NCBI RefSeq assembly: GCF_001649575.2
Contig: NC_051445.1
Location: 9,483,000 to 9,546,999 of the forward strand
From: Kryptolebias marmoratus
Lineage: Eukaryota > Chordata > Actinopteri > Cyprinodontiformes > Rivulidae
DNA: 64,000 nucleotides
Direction: 5' to 3'
The stretch's first letter is position 1, and the number at the start of each line of letters is the position of its first letter. A model generated the notes under the pieces. That model saw only the letters and a program-made list of their open reading frames with translations. It was not told where the DNA came from and did not search any database. The translations under genes were made by a program, and so were the position numbers. Positions 27,946 through 40,100 of this stretch are shown piece by piece.

Positions 27946-28369
27946 GGGGTTAGGGTCTTTTTGGCCCAGGGCTAGGGTTAGGGTCTCCTCAGGATATGAG
28001 GGGTTAGGGCATTTTGGCCCTGGGCTAGGGTTAGGGTCTCCTCAGGGTCTGAGGGGTTAGGGCTTTTGGCCCAGGGCTAGGGTTAGGGTATCCTCAGGGT
28101 TTGAGGGGTTAGGTCTTTTTGGCCCAGGGCTAGGGTTAGGATCTCCTCAGGATATGAGGGGTTGGGGCAATTTTGCCCTGGGCTAGGGTTAGGGTCTCCT
28201 CAGGGTTTGAGGGGATAGGGCGTTTTGGCCCAGGGCTAGGGTTAGGGTCTCCTCAGGGATTGAGGGGTTAGGGCTTTTTGGCCCAGGGCTAGGGTTAGGG
28301 TCTCTTCAGGGTTTGAGGGGTTAGGGCTTTTTGGCCCAGGGCTAGGGTTAGGGTCTCCTCAGGGTTTAA
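27946..28369. repeat. Minisatellite, 8 units of about 53 bp, containing the telomere-like GGGTTAGGG
   Basis: Units begin with GGGGTTAGGG (variants GGGGTTGGGG and GGGGATAGGG) at 27946, 28000, 28053, 28105, 28158, 28211, 28264 and 28317. Spacing is 52-54 bases. Each unit carries TTTTGGCCCAGGGCTAGGG, then TTAGGGTCTCCTCAGG. Differences among units are single bases. The first strand is strongly G-rich in runs of three or four, so G-quadruplex folding is possible. Confidence 0.95.
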
Positions 28370-28374
28370 GCAAA

Positions 28375-28640
28375 TACATCATGTTGTGAAATCTGTAGAG
28401 CTTTGAGTATGTGTTGAGGATGACTCCCAGCCACTACTACACTAAAATTTAGCTTCATATCTGTCAAATTGATTGAGCTACTTTTGTGTTGGCTAAGGTC
28501 AATTAGCTGTAATTACCATCTTTTTTCTGGGTAACTCCAAAAGTTAATCAGTTGTGGATGGAATAATTAGTTTCTAAAACTTTCATGAAACCCATCTGTG
28601 TGGTTTGTAAAATATTTTGTTATTGCTACAGACAAAAAAA
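28375..28640 (-). repeat. Unclassified interspersed repeat, copy 2
   Basis: The - strand matches the copy at 34020-34310 in order: ACAGATAT, GCTAAAAT-like, GTAGTAGCTG-like, and AACACATACTC, then CAGATT. Part of it also resembles 27770-27900 on the other side of the minisatellite. The minisatellite therefore sits between or within copies of this element. Confidence 0.45.
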
Positions 28641-29474
28641 CACACACACACAGTGATAGGCAAAAACATTATCGCTTTTATTTGCAGTCAATAAAAACAC
28701 TGATTACTGACATACATTCAGCTTTCAGGAAACATCACTGTATTGGTTTACTGCTTTTGAAAAATGTACTGTGAACTGCAAATAAAAAAAACAGGAAATA
28801 CACATATTATATGTTTTAGAGTCATCTGTCTTTGAACAACTCTGTCAAAGGTCAACCTCTGGATGTAGAATTGCAGAACGCTCCACAGCAGGGATATTAG
28901 TATCTATATGTAGGGTCAGGTAAAGTCAAAGACTCTGGTCTTCACAGTGGAGTGGTTATATAAAAAATAAGAAAACACATTTAAAGTTAAGTGAAGCACG
29001 AACAGCAGAGTCATGCTGTTAAAAAATGATGATTGCTGCTACAAACTAGTCTTTTAAAAGTAAACCTGATAAATGTTTCCAGAGAACTGATCTCACTCAT
29101 TTAGAGAAGGTCACTCACTGTCAGAAAAACCACAAAAATACATCATTATTCAGATTTTGAGTAACAGAAAATTAAAACTACTTTCGATTTTGATTTCATT
29201 TGACCTGATGTTCAGTGTTTTACCTTGGTTTACTGTACAGGCTTCACTGTGGTTAGTAAATTCATCAGAATTAAAGAAGAATTTAAAAAAAGAAAAAGAA
29301 AAGAACTGACGTTAATAAAAGCCAATGACATCTTTTTGGCAACCATTTAAACCACAGAGTCAGATCAAACCACAGGTGTGATGGTAAATGTGTCTAAGAC
29401 CATGTCAAAAAAAAGACAGAGAATTTTTTTTTTTTTTAGAAAAAAAATGATGAATGCTGCAACATGCTAGCAAT

Positions 29475-29860
29475 GTAACTGCCCATGTCTGTCTGTGTGT
29501 TTGTCTGTTTGCAAAATATCTCATGAACCACTGAGGTTAGGCATTTAGAAATGGCCACCATAACTAATGGACCCTAAAAACTGAAAAATGGCTGTAATTC
29601 AGACAATTTTACAGACACTGAGCCAAGATTCGGTGTGGTAGTAGCTGAGAGTCGTTTTCAACATAAATCTCGAACACTAACAGGTCATGCAAAGTTTTGC
29701 ATGGTGTATGAGATTATGCAAAACGTCATTTATGAGGTTTAACCAATTTGATTTCAACTCTGCCCCTTTCCATCAAAAGATAATCTCAGTTTAAAACTCT
29801 GGCATGAAAGGTGGCGGGCAATATGCATTCCTTCAAGAAATGCTAGGCTTTTAATATATA
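29475..29860 (+). repeat. Unclassified interspersed repeat, copy 3 (opposite orientation)
   Basis: Shared blocks with the copy at 34020-34310 are GCAAAATATCTCAT, AAAAATGGCT, GTGGTAGTAGCTGAG, CAACA and GAACACT, ending GCATTCCTTCAAG and AATGCTAG. It lies inverted relative to copies 1 and 2. Confidence 0.5.
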
Positions 29861-30811
29861 ATAACATTCCAACAGTTTTTTTTTTTCTCTAATGGCTTCT
29901 ACAATATGTGGCAGATCCAGCTGCCATTAAGTCCTTTATTCCCTTCTTCTTTATAAGACATCATTTGCAGATATGAAAATTTGTACTCAATAGCTTCTGC
30001 ATGGGCAATTGAAACAAGTGTTCATAGCGAATGTGTGCCTGGTGGTTATAATAGATCAAGTACATACAACCCACAATGGTGTTTGCTTTAAATGAGAGAG
30101 TGTCCTCACATCCCATTATCAGGCTGGGCTGCAAGAGGCTGCAGCCCCTGCAGGAAAAATATTTCACAATTATGAACTTTTGTGCTTTTTCTACTACATG
30201 ACCCTCACTGGACTAGAGAGAAAGTGCTTTATCTTTTCTATTGCCAATTATAGGTGTCCAAAAGCGCATTGAGCTGAAATACAAAAAGAATAATCTGTGT
30301 TGAATTGTGTGAGACTTGGAGACAGAGAGGCAGGCAGTGAGATATACTGCTGCAAAGGTTGGACATGTTAGATGTTTGAGTTTTTACCAACCAGTGAGAC
30401 GTCTAATCAGTGCTAAATTCACAATGTAGCGTGATAACGACCTGAAAACAACAAGGAGTCTTGCAGCAGATGGCATAGCCCCCACAGATCTCCTCATCAT
30501 GGAGTCAGTGTGAGGTTAAATGAGGAATTAAAAGACAGAATAAATCTACTTGTTTTCAACCCATTTTTAGAAAAAACTGTACACAGTGCAGCAAAATGAA
30601 TTGGTTTTATAGGCAAAAGATGTGCACAATAAAAACTGATTTATATCGTGTTTTATGTGCAGCACTTATGAATATACTGATAAATAATAATAAAAAATAT
30701 TGAAGGCATTTATTTACACACAACCTTATTGTTACAGGCTAAATCCTTCGCAGAGTACTGAAAGTACAGCTCATGCTGCAGGGTGGGAAATGCAAAATGT
30801 TGTGTTTATAC

Positions 30812-30924
30812 TTAGAGCACAGAGAGTACAATGCTGGCACAGACGGAGGCCAAAAAGCCAATAAGTATCAGGAGAATCGTCTGACTCCTCAAACACTCAG
30901 TACCCCGCTTGAGTCCCTGGGAGC
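30812..30924 (-). CDS. Candidate last coding exon of an unrecognised membrane protein
   Basis: On the - strand an acceptor (TTTAATCAG) at 30925-30926 opens a 37-codon frame that ends in TAA at 30812. The upstream intron sequence has an in-frame TAA, so splicing is required. The peptide contains GLKRGTECLRSQ followed by about 20 hydrophobic residues (TILLILIGFLASVCASIVL) and stops three residues later. This is a C-terminal membrane segment with almost no tail. The first two bases fit a phase-1 donor at 35404 on the same strand. I do not recognise the family. It could be a tail-anchored protein, a type I protein with no tail, or a GPI-anchor signal. Chance is not excluded. Confidence 0.4.
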
Positions 30925-32024
30925 CTGATTAAACACAAAACAGTCCACAGCATGGTAGCTGTCAATTAATCCTCTGACTCTGAGTGCTGAGCAGAACTGT
31001 TTGACCAGAATTTAGCTTCGCAGCATTAACTATTCCCACATGATATCAAGTAGTAAAAGTTAACTCAAATAGATATTCTCATTATTGGTGTTCCAGACTG
31101 TTGAATTACAGCAATACGAACACATACAGATGGGATCCTTTACTCCAGAAACAGGCAGATGATGTGAAATCAAATATTTATGTAAGAACTGCCAAATAAA
31201 TAGGTTTTTGCAATGTTTTTGATCCATGTGACATTCATCAGACAGATTCGCTTGGGAAAATTTATACTTTGACTCACTGACTTAATCATCTAAACATGCA
31301 ATTTAATAATATTAACCTAATTTAAAGAAAGAAAAGGTTAATATTTCATCTTTTTACCCTGAAATATTTTAAAGCAATTCACAAATTTTAATGTCAACAC
31401 ATCAGTAGTTTATAGTTAATAAAGATTAATTACTCAAATAAAAATTTTAACAGATGTGTTTCATCGTGTGCAAATTCCCAGAGCTTTTCCAAACAGAAAA
31501 GATGAAAGCACTACTGATATATCCACACAAACTGATGCATTTTACCTCATGGACATTGTATGTAATTAGTATTAACTCATTGAAGGTCGAAATCAGCTAT
31601 TTTTTGCAGCAAAATATTTAAGCTTAATCATGCAGTTCAGGGAACAGAGAATGTGAATGCTGAGAGAGATTCTCTTTTAATGAAGAAAGGTCAGATACTG
31701 AAAGGTTTAATAAAAGTATTCACCGTTAAGTGACACTGTAGTTCAGGGTGCTTTCTGTGGTTTTTCTAATAATTGTTCCTCTGCTGCCTATTCAGAAATT
31801 TTAAAAAAGATTTTCAAATTATCTGATTATTAGTATAAATTAGTCGGTATACACTTATTGCCCATAATTTTATGCACATAAAGCTTTTACTGTGTTATCC
31901 TTACTATACTGACTATACACACAAAAATGAACAAATTAAGATTAGACTGTGATCTCTTAATTTTAATTCTAGAAATCTGCCTTCAAGCAGTGGAGCTCAA
32001 ATATTTGTTTTGTTCAGGAGGGAT

Positions 32025-32445
32025 GTCAGGATGGAGCGGCAGATCTGGGCCTCGTCACCAGTAATGATGGAGACCAAAAAAAGAACAAGATCCCGAATAC
32101 AAGCGGCTGAAAACAGCTTCCTGGGCTCAGCCTTACAGATAAGGTGAGGAGCTTAGAGTTCAGAGTACAGCTGCTCGTCCTGCGCATGGAAAGGAGTCAG
32201 CAGCATCTGATTAGGATACTGCCATCTGAAAGTTTTCTGGTCACATCCCAATGAGAGCAGACCCAGAACTTGCTGAAGAAGGATTATGTTACCTCTCTGG
32301 CCTGGGAACGCCTTGAGATCCCCCAGGAGGAGCTGGAGGGTGTCGCAGAGGAGAGGGAGGTGTGGGTTTTACTCTTGGACCTGTTGCTTTTGCGAACAGA
32401 TCACAGATAGGCAAAAGAAAGTGGATGAATGAATGGATGGATGAA
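32025..32445 (+). mobile_element. 3' end of a LINE, same family as the copy at 19.4-20.5 kb
   Basis: It starts with GGCAGATCTGGGCCTCGT, matching the reverse complement of the LINE near 19.84 kb. It runs through the typical 3' end of the ORF (WERLEIPQEELEGVAEE in one frame), then a stop, then a short GAATGGATGGATG tandem tail. The tail marks the real 3' terminus; the 5' side is truncated. Confidence 0.75.
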
Positions 32446-33870
32446 GTTTAAGACACAATCCATTACAGATGTATTTTAAATACTCTCTGCATTTTCACTG
32501 ACCTTGTTGCACAGAAGGACTGTGGATTTGTTGTAAAAACTTTAGCATTTAAAAGTCACACAGGATTTTTTTAAAAACGGTCTAATTAACAGCCCTTTCA
32601 GAAAGATAATAAAAGCTTGAAGTAACAGAAAAGCCAGCAACACCAAAAGAATTGAAAGACTGACGGCTGATCATGAAAAAAATCATCCCTCAGTAAGAAC
32701 AAAACTTCCTCATAACATCTAGTCTTGTCAAGCAAGAACACTCTCAGACAAATAACGCCAGTTTACAATCAGGAGATGCTGTTATATATACGAACACGTT
32801 TTACCTCAAGAGACAAAACAATGTTCAAGACCTGATCAATCTTTGCAAGAGAGCCTCCAAAACACTGAAACAAAATTCTCTGGATGGATGTAATCATGAG
32901 TCACTTTCACCAGAATTACAAGTGAAAAGGAGACTTAAAGAGGATGACTACTTTATCTGAAGCAGAGCAAATCCTGAGCACAGTGTGCTGGAATGGTGTT
33001 TAGTCCACCATGTGTTGAGTTGTACGTATCTTCTTAGGAATCATATTGCAGAATTACACCAAACCACTGAGCTGAATTTCATGAAACATAATGAAGAGGA
33101 GCAAGGGCAAAAAAAGAGAGACTGCTGTGAATATGGCTCATTTTCTGTAAAATTAAAAAACAGGGCATCGACCTTGATGATGTGACTGCTGACAGAAGCA
33201 GAATGATTCCTGCGAGCGTGTCGAGTTGTGCCGTCAGCTCAGATTCAGCCAAACACAGCAGAACCGATAGGTCAGCGCTTCACTGCACAGATGGATGGTG
33301 GCTAAAAAAAGACCACAAAAGCAACTCAAAGGCTTTTAAAAGCAAAAATGGAATATTTTCAAACGGCCGAGTCAGTCAGCTGAGCTGATCAGAAAAGTAG
33401 GCTTTACATTTACTAAAAATAAAGACAGAAAAACAAACTAATGACTGAAGGCATCTGCAGGAAGAAACTGGCAAAACATCAAACATCATGAAACTCAACA
33501 TGTGGCGATGTCCATATGTTAGAGATTTCGGGATTCGCCTCCAAGTAGAAAAATATACATATTTAATCAGGTCTTTCATTGACCAGTTATGCTCCAGCCT
33601 GCTCAAGTGCCATAAAAAGAAAATTACTCCGATGTCCAAACAATTATTTCAATATTTATAACACTCATTGAAGTAAAATTAAGTTTGCTTGCTTCACTTC
33701 TGTTTCAGTGGGTTGGTAAAAGGAGGCAGAAATCAAAAATCATTATCAGGGCCGGAGTGTTCAAGGAGAATTCTGTTCATTGTGTAGATGAATTCAAAAC
33801 ATGTTGGAACATTTAAAAAGGTCGGATGTTTTGCTGGTAAAAGCTAAATCCTGCTTTGCTCTGTTCTTAT

Positions 33871-33931
33871 CCCACCTGTCAACAGGTGAGGGGCGGGTTA
33901 AACCCTGAACAGGTCGCCAGTTCATCGCACA
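33871..33931 (+). repeat. Fragment of a common teleost repeat (CCTGGACAGGTCGCCAGT core)
   Basis: GGGCGGGTTAAACCCTGAAC followed by AGGTCGCCAGTTCATCGCA is the recognisable core of a widespread fish LINE/SINE tail. Nothing else of the element is visible. Confidence 0.5.
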
Positions 33932-34019
33932 ACTTTACAACCAGCCTTCAAAGAGCAAACAGTTCAACATTTTTATTCTGATTATCCTGTCATGAAAAGT
34001 GGGAGATCATGTTTACCTG

Positions 34020-34312
34020 CCTGTGTGTCTTTGCCTGTCTGTTAGCAAAATATCTCATTTTAATAAAACTCCCAGAAAGTAATCATTAGATGATAATTAG
34101 AGTCAACCTGATTCAAGATGGCAGCTAATGAACCTAATCGAACACAAAAATGGCTACGATTCTGTCAGTTGTACAGATATTGGGCTAAAATGAGCTGTGG
34201 TAGTAGCTGAGGGTCACACCCAACACATACTCTGAACACTGACAGATTCTGTGACGTCTTTGTTTTAAACCCCTTGAAGGTGATTCCTTCAAGGAATGCT
34301 AGTTTAATTATG
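34020..34312 (+). repeat. Unclassified interspersed repeat, copy 4
   Basis: It shares ordered blocks with 29475-29860 and ends with GATTCCTTCAAGGAATGCTAG-type sequence, which is a near-perfect short palindrome. It has no coding capacity. Confidence 0.5.
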
Positions 34313-34794
34313 TATTGAATAATCTTTATATTTTTGGTGTCACATACAGTAATGTAGCATTAGCCATTAGCAAAGTAGTTTCACTTGTCCTCTTAAATCA
34401 TAATTAGTTTGTTGATAATAAGAGTTTTTATTTTTTTAGATATGAATGTCCATTAAATGCATTAAAAAGACAATATTGTCAGTATTGTGGGTACTTTTAA
34501 CAAAAGTACTGGCAAATTTTTCAGCTTTTTGTTTTGGTGTATTTTTTAAAGTATCTATGAAAATATTTACATTTTTCTAAAATTTGTCAATTGAGAATTT
34601 ATGCTAATTAATGCATACTTCATAAAGTTGGAAGAAATACGAAACAAAAATTTTCAACATGACTTCATCCTATGTTTAGATTTTTGACAGAAAAAAATAC
34701 CCTAATATATATTTGTTTTAATTTAATGTGTCATTTACGTAGATTGAATAATGTTTATTAATTAAGTAGTTGTCCTAATCTAAGTAAATCTTTT

Positions 34795-35235
34795 TGTTTC
34801 GGCTGTTCCCTTTTCAGATGTCATCACAGTGAGTCGTCCTCCTCCATCTAACTCTGTCCTCTGTGTCCTCTGTGTCCTCACTCTAACTGCCTCCATGTCC
34901 TCTCTAACTGCATCCATATTTCTCCTCTTTGGTTGAGTTGCTACCCTCAGTCCTACACTCTTGCCTTTTCTCGTCTCCCTCTGTCTCCCGGCATGTTTCC
35001 CTCCTTGTGGTCTTCGACTAACATTAACACCGTTTTTGTCAACAGCACCGGAGGCGGTCGTTGTTAACTCGAGCCCCAACCGATCCGGTATGGCGTCGCT
35101 TGGATGAACTCGCATGTTTGTTTGGGACAAAGTGTTTTATGTCAGACGCCCTTCCTGACTCAACCCTCACCGTTTACTGGGCTTGGGACCACAGATACAC
35201 CAGCTTGTGCTCCCCAGTGGCTGGTTTGTCCTAAT
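34795..35235. repeat. Teleost interspersed repeat fragment (CGCCCTTCCTGACTCAACCC core)
   Basis: The block GACGCCCTTCCTGACTCAAC followed by a GGCTTGGGACC box and CTGGCTGG-like end is a frequent fish repeat. The CTCTGTGTCCTC and TAACTGCCTCCATGTCC runs near 34860 belong to the same family. The open frame on the - strand across it is not supported as a gene. Confidence 0.45.
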
Positions 35236-35404
35236 CTTAAGCAAATAAACAGATGGACTGATGATTAAAAATATTTCTTGTATAATATTTCCTTTGATAA
35301 AAAGTCTTAGAAAATGCACAACACAATCATGTTCAGTAACTAATTAAAGTCCATTTCTGTCTCTTTAAACATGTAAAAATGTCTGTCTTTTGCCACACAC
35401 ATAC

Positions 35405-35558
35405 ACAAAGTATCACTGCTGTGTTTAAGGATGAGTCTGCTCCCTTCTGGTGTCGACTCCTCCCTGATCTCCTGCAGACTGGTGCAGTTGTCTGTCTCCT
35501 CCACGTCTGTTGTGTCCTTGTTAACACTCCTTCTCTCACACTGCGCCTCGCCTGCTCT
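35405..35558 (-). CDS. Candidate upstream exon of the unrecognised membrane-protein gene
   Basis: This GC-richer stretch is open on the - strand from an acceptor-like TTTAG at about 35559 to a GTATGT donor at 35404-35399. The frame (CERRSVNKDTTDVEETDN, then CTSLQEIREESTPEGSRL, then ILKHSSDTL) is acidic and has one N-x-T site (NCT). It ends in phase 1, which joins in frame to the exon at 30924 and creates a Cys codon. The 4.5-kb intron would contain the LINE fragment at 32.0-32.4 kb. Two other frames are also open here, so the reading is not unique. No start codon exon was found. Confidence 0.3.
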
Positions 35559-36559
35559 CTAAAGGCCTCAGTCTCTCCACTCCCGAGCAGCAATATTTCT
35601 CCTCGAAATCAAATTTGTTGCTGCTGGTTGATTTATCGAGGCACACTCTCCTGTGCCTGCAGCACCACTGCAGTGTTAAACAATTGTGCCCAGTGAGGAG
35701 CTGTGGAGTTTAACCGTGCTGTGCCTCTGACCACATAATTTCGGCTGTCTGTTCCCTGAAAATGGAAGGCTATTTCTTCACTTTGTTGGCTCGGTTTGGT
35801 GTATTTCTCCATGTTGCTTGGATGTTTTTTTCTGCCAATTTGCCCTGTATTGCCTAATTCCCAGAGGTTTCCACAGTTTCACCTGGTTTGGAGTGAAGAA
35901 ATGATTCTGGATTTAGTAGATGTGTGATGGATGAGTCAGACCGTTTTTGAGAACAGGTGAAAGAAACAGCAAGTACATCCAGCTTACTGATATCGATTAA
36001 CTTTAGCAAATAGTGACAGGTAAACAGCTGAAAACTCGGTGCTATTAGAACGTGGAGCTTTGAATAAAATGGAACTCAGATGATGAGAATTACTAATAAC
36101 CTGCACACTTTTGCACGTCACTGACAGCGAGATACAAACTTCACACTTGTGTTCTTTTAAATTAATTTGAATAACAAATCCTCATGAAGCAGAAGAGCTG
36201 ACACAGTGTTAGTGAATGTGCCAAAAAAAAAAAAAAGAAAATGCTGGACACGGAAAAACAGTTGACAGCCTGTTGGAAGAGCAGTTTATTGTGTGGTCTA
36301 GAGGTGATTTTTTTTTTTTTTTGCAGTTGTTCTGTTTATGAAGGGAATACAAATTACTTTCAACGCACACATTCGCACAAACTGATGGTCAGTGCTGAGT
36401 CATACCTTTCAGGTTTGCATCTTTGCCAGTTTGGATAAGAATATTGGGTCAGAGAGAACTTTGCTCATGTAATAGTAAATAAAAAAAAAACTACCAAACT
36501 TGCACAATATGTTTACTGTTACATCTCATGTTTGCTCAGAATGATAGCTTGTAAGGTAA

Positions 36560-36765
36560 CTTTCATTCAACTCGTTTTAGCATCTAACTAGCTTTTTGAT
36601 ACTTTTTACTTTTAATAAACCTTTTGCTACTTTTAGTTTTTAACTTGTGTTTTGCTACATTTGGCTTTTAGCTAGAGTTTTGCTTTTTTGTCTTTTCTTG
36701 AGTTTTTATTTTTTCTTACTTTAGCTTTCAGCTAGTGTTCTGCTTCTTTTAGCTTTAACAACTCA
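36560..36765 (+). repeat. Imperfect tandem array of TTTTAGCTAGTGTTTTGCT-like units
   Basis: Diverged units with AGCTAG, TTTTGCT and CTTTTAG blocks recur about every 20-45 bases. It looks like an old minisatellite about 350 bases upstream of the lectin start. Confidence 0.5.
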
Positions 36766-37050
36766 ATTTCAGCAGTCATTCAGCGCTCAGCATCTAGTTT
36801 CTCTGGTTTAACTTTTTTCTATCGAAATAAATGATTAATGCAAATCGAAGGATAGGGCAGGCGTGACGTTTTTTTTTTTGCAACATGACAGAGAAAGTTT
36901 GAGCCACAGATCTGACCAAACATGGCAGGGTCCGTCTGGTTTTACACAATATTGAACCATCTCAGTTTACCTGCTTTGATGAACACTCCCTTCTGCTGGG
37001 TACAATTTTGCAATCTGTAATTTCCCTTCTCTTTAGTACACAAACTGCTC

Positions 37051-37057
37051 TATAAAA
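37051..37057 (+). promoter_or_regulatory. TATA box of the C-type lectin gene
   Basis: TATAAAA lies 62 bases upstream of the ATG at 37113. This predicts transcription starting near 37080 and a 5' UTR of about 30 bases. Confidence 0.6.
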
Positions 37058-37112
37058 ACATTCAGAGAACACAGAGTGAGCACGTGTGATCTTCAGCTCA
37101 CTGACAGACACA

Positions 37113-40100
37113 ATGAATCCTGCGAAAGGTGAGAGGTCTCTCTGCAGTAGGCAATGTTTCTGTGGTCTCGTTGAATCTGCTCTGACAAATAATCTGCTCT
37201 CTGTTGTCAGGTAACCTCAGCACCATCCTTTGTGTCCTTATGGGCCTTTTGGTTTCTGAAATCACCTGTAAGGACTTCAAGAAGCCCGAAGATGAGGTGG
37301 CTTTTCTAAAAAATCAACTCGCCTTCATGAAGAATCAGTACAAGCTCATGTGTACCCAGTTCTCCAGTTCGTTAGAGAACTGCTCGGCTCCAGGTTTGTT
37401 CCTCGTCCAGGCTCCAGCAGATGGATAATAAATCATTACTGGGTCATGTAGGCAACTCTGCAAATTGTTTAAATATGCATTTTTTGTCTCACCAGCTATC
37501 ACATGCACAGAGTGTCCCCCTGGTTGGTTTCAGGTTGAGGACCAGTGCTTCCTCCTAAACACTCAGAAGACGACTTTTTCTACCGGCGCAGGAAAATGTA
37601 AAGATATTGGTGCCCATCTTGCCATCTTGACTACAAGAAAGCAGCATGTAAGTGTTTTTGCATGTGCTTTAATGTATTATTTATTGTTATTTATGTAAAA
37701 TGAATACTTAATTTGGTTGTAACATATCTGTAGGAGGCTGTGGAGAGAGAAGGCAGGAGGATCGGAGGGTTCAACACATTTTACTGGATCGGACTGAGCG
37801 ACTCTGAGAACGAAGGAGACTGGAGATGGGCAGACAACTCACAACTCACAACTTCGTATGTATTAAAGGGAAACAAAGGGATTGTCTAAATTCTGTCTGA
37901 CACATTAATTAGATTTTTAAAATCAACAGTAAAAATGTGGGTATTTGACTAGATGAGCCTTTAAAAAAAGCAACAATTGTGAAATATATTTTTTAATATA
38001 AAGAAAGGACATCACAGCTGCACACTTCTGGCAGCAACAGTCGCCTCCTGAGACCCAGCAGTTTGTTTTTGTGCACTGCAGCACACATATTGGTTTTGTT
38101 TATATCTTTTATACTATACATTCCACTCTGCTACATCCTGAAGCGTCTCAGAGAAGATAGCTGTAGCTTTAAAATTATGTCACGTGTATTAGGGTGTGGC
38201 CTTGCCAAAATTCTGTACAGTATCCCTACTGGGACATGCCCGGCAAACCTCCAAAGAGAGGCTTCCAGGAGGCATCCTAATCAGGTTCCTGAACAACCTC
38301 AGCTGACTCCTGATATGGAGGAGCAGTGTCTCTAAACTGAGCTCCCCCTGCTCTCCTATCTGTGGTGATTTGGTTTTTCTATGGGTTTTGTTTATGTTTT
38401 ATTTTTATTCTTTGGTTTGGGGTTTTGTTTTGATTCTGTATTTTGCTTTTTGTTGTCTCGTGTTCATGTTGCATTTCACCCTTCCCCAGTCACTCACTTG
38501 CCGGTTAACCACGCCCATCTACACCTGTCCCGACTCTGTAATCACTCCACCTGTTCCCACTCACCTCGTTATCCTCAGTACTCAAATACCCGGTCATTTC
38601 TCCCACTAGTCGCTGGTTCATTGTCTGTGTTAGTCATTGGTTTGCTCATTGTCTCGCTGCTGTTCTAGGTTCCCTGCTGGTCTTGTCTTGCTCCATGTTT
38701 TTTCACACTTTGTTTGTCTATGTTTGTACTTAGTTTCAGTTTTTGCTGCCACGTCAGCCTTTTTGTTTTCATTTTGTTCCTTTAGTTTAATAAATTAGTT
38801 TTCGTTCCTCTTATTATGAGTCTGCGTTCTGGGTTCGCCATCGTCTCCACCGTTCCTGACACTATCACTAAGGCTGAGCCTGACTATCCTACGAATTAAG
38901 CCCATTTCAGCCGCTTGTGTACAGGATTGCGTTTTTCCAGTCATGATCCAAACCTCATGATCATAGGCAACGGTTGGAACATAGACAGACCAGTAAATCG
39001 AAAGCTTTTCTTTTCAGCTTACCTCTTTCTTCACCACAATTGATGCAACGCCCTAATTACTGAAGACGAGGTCCCGAATTGTCGATCAATTTCCCGCTCC
39101 ATCTTACCATCACTTGTGGACAAAACTCCCAGATACCTGAACTCCTTTGCTTGAGGCAGACACCCATCCCATTCCACATTTTTTCCAGTTGAAAACCATG
39201 TCTTAAGCCTTACAGGAGGTGACTTATCCCAGCTACTTCACACTTGACTGTGAACTTCCCCAGTGCACATTGAAAATCGTGGCCTGAAGACGCCGATAGA
39301 AGCATATTATCTGCAAAAAGCTGAGACGAGACCCTGAGGCACGAGACAACCAGACACCCTTCTCTCCACGACTGATTACAAAATTGATCATCAATCTTTG
39401 GTGTAAGGTGGCCTGGTACCAAGTACACTTATGTACCACTCTTTTCTTGAACATGGTGTTTGTTATGGACAGCCAATGCCCAGCACAGAAGTCCAAGAAC
39501 AGAATATCGTTCTGGTTCAGATCAGAGCGGTCCGTTCCTCCCAATCAGCCCTCTCCAGATAACTTGCCCACATGGATATTCCCCCAGGAGCACAATCAAA
39601 TCCCTGGATGCCACCCTTTCCAGGACACCATCCAAGAAGGCCAGGAAATCTGAACTGACATCCAAAGGCACAAACAACAGTGAGAACCTTACCTCCTGCC
39701 GCTCAAAGCCACAGAGAGCCGACCCTTCTTGTTAACTGGGAAAAACTCCCAACACCGAGGCACTCAGTCGGGAGCTTGTGAGTTCTCCTGGTCACTGCTA
39801 GATTTATAACCATTTATAACCTGTCACTTCCAATAAACATAAAGCTTAGGTTAAATCAGCCTTGATGTAGGGTTTTAAAAAACAAAATGAGACAGAAAAA
39901 CATGATAAAAAGAAAAAAAATAAGGGGAAGTAACTGGCGTAATTATTTTTGCCTCCTTGGTCACTGAGGTCATGATGAAAACAGGGAACTACGCTGAATT
40001 CAAAACACCCACGTACTCCACACAAAAAGAACATTATGGACTCCAACGGAGTCTCATACTGTAAAATATTCATACAGTTTTACGCCTACATAAGATTAAT

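Noticed and set aside
27946..28369. Interstitial telomere remnant
   Set aside because: TTAGGG occurs once or twice per 53-bp unit, not as a head-to-tail hexamer array, so a minisatellite is the better description.
34780..35130. 116-aa open frame on the - strand
   Set aside because: It lies within a common interspersed fish repeat and shows no domain.
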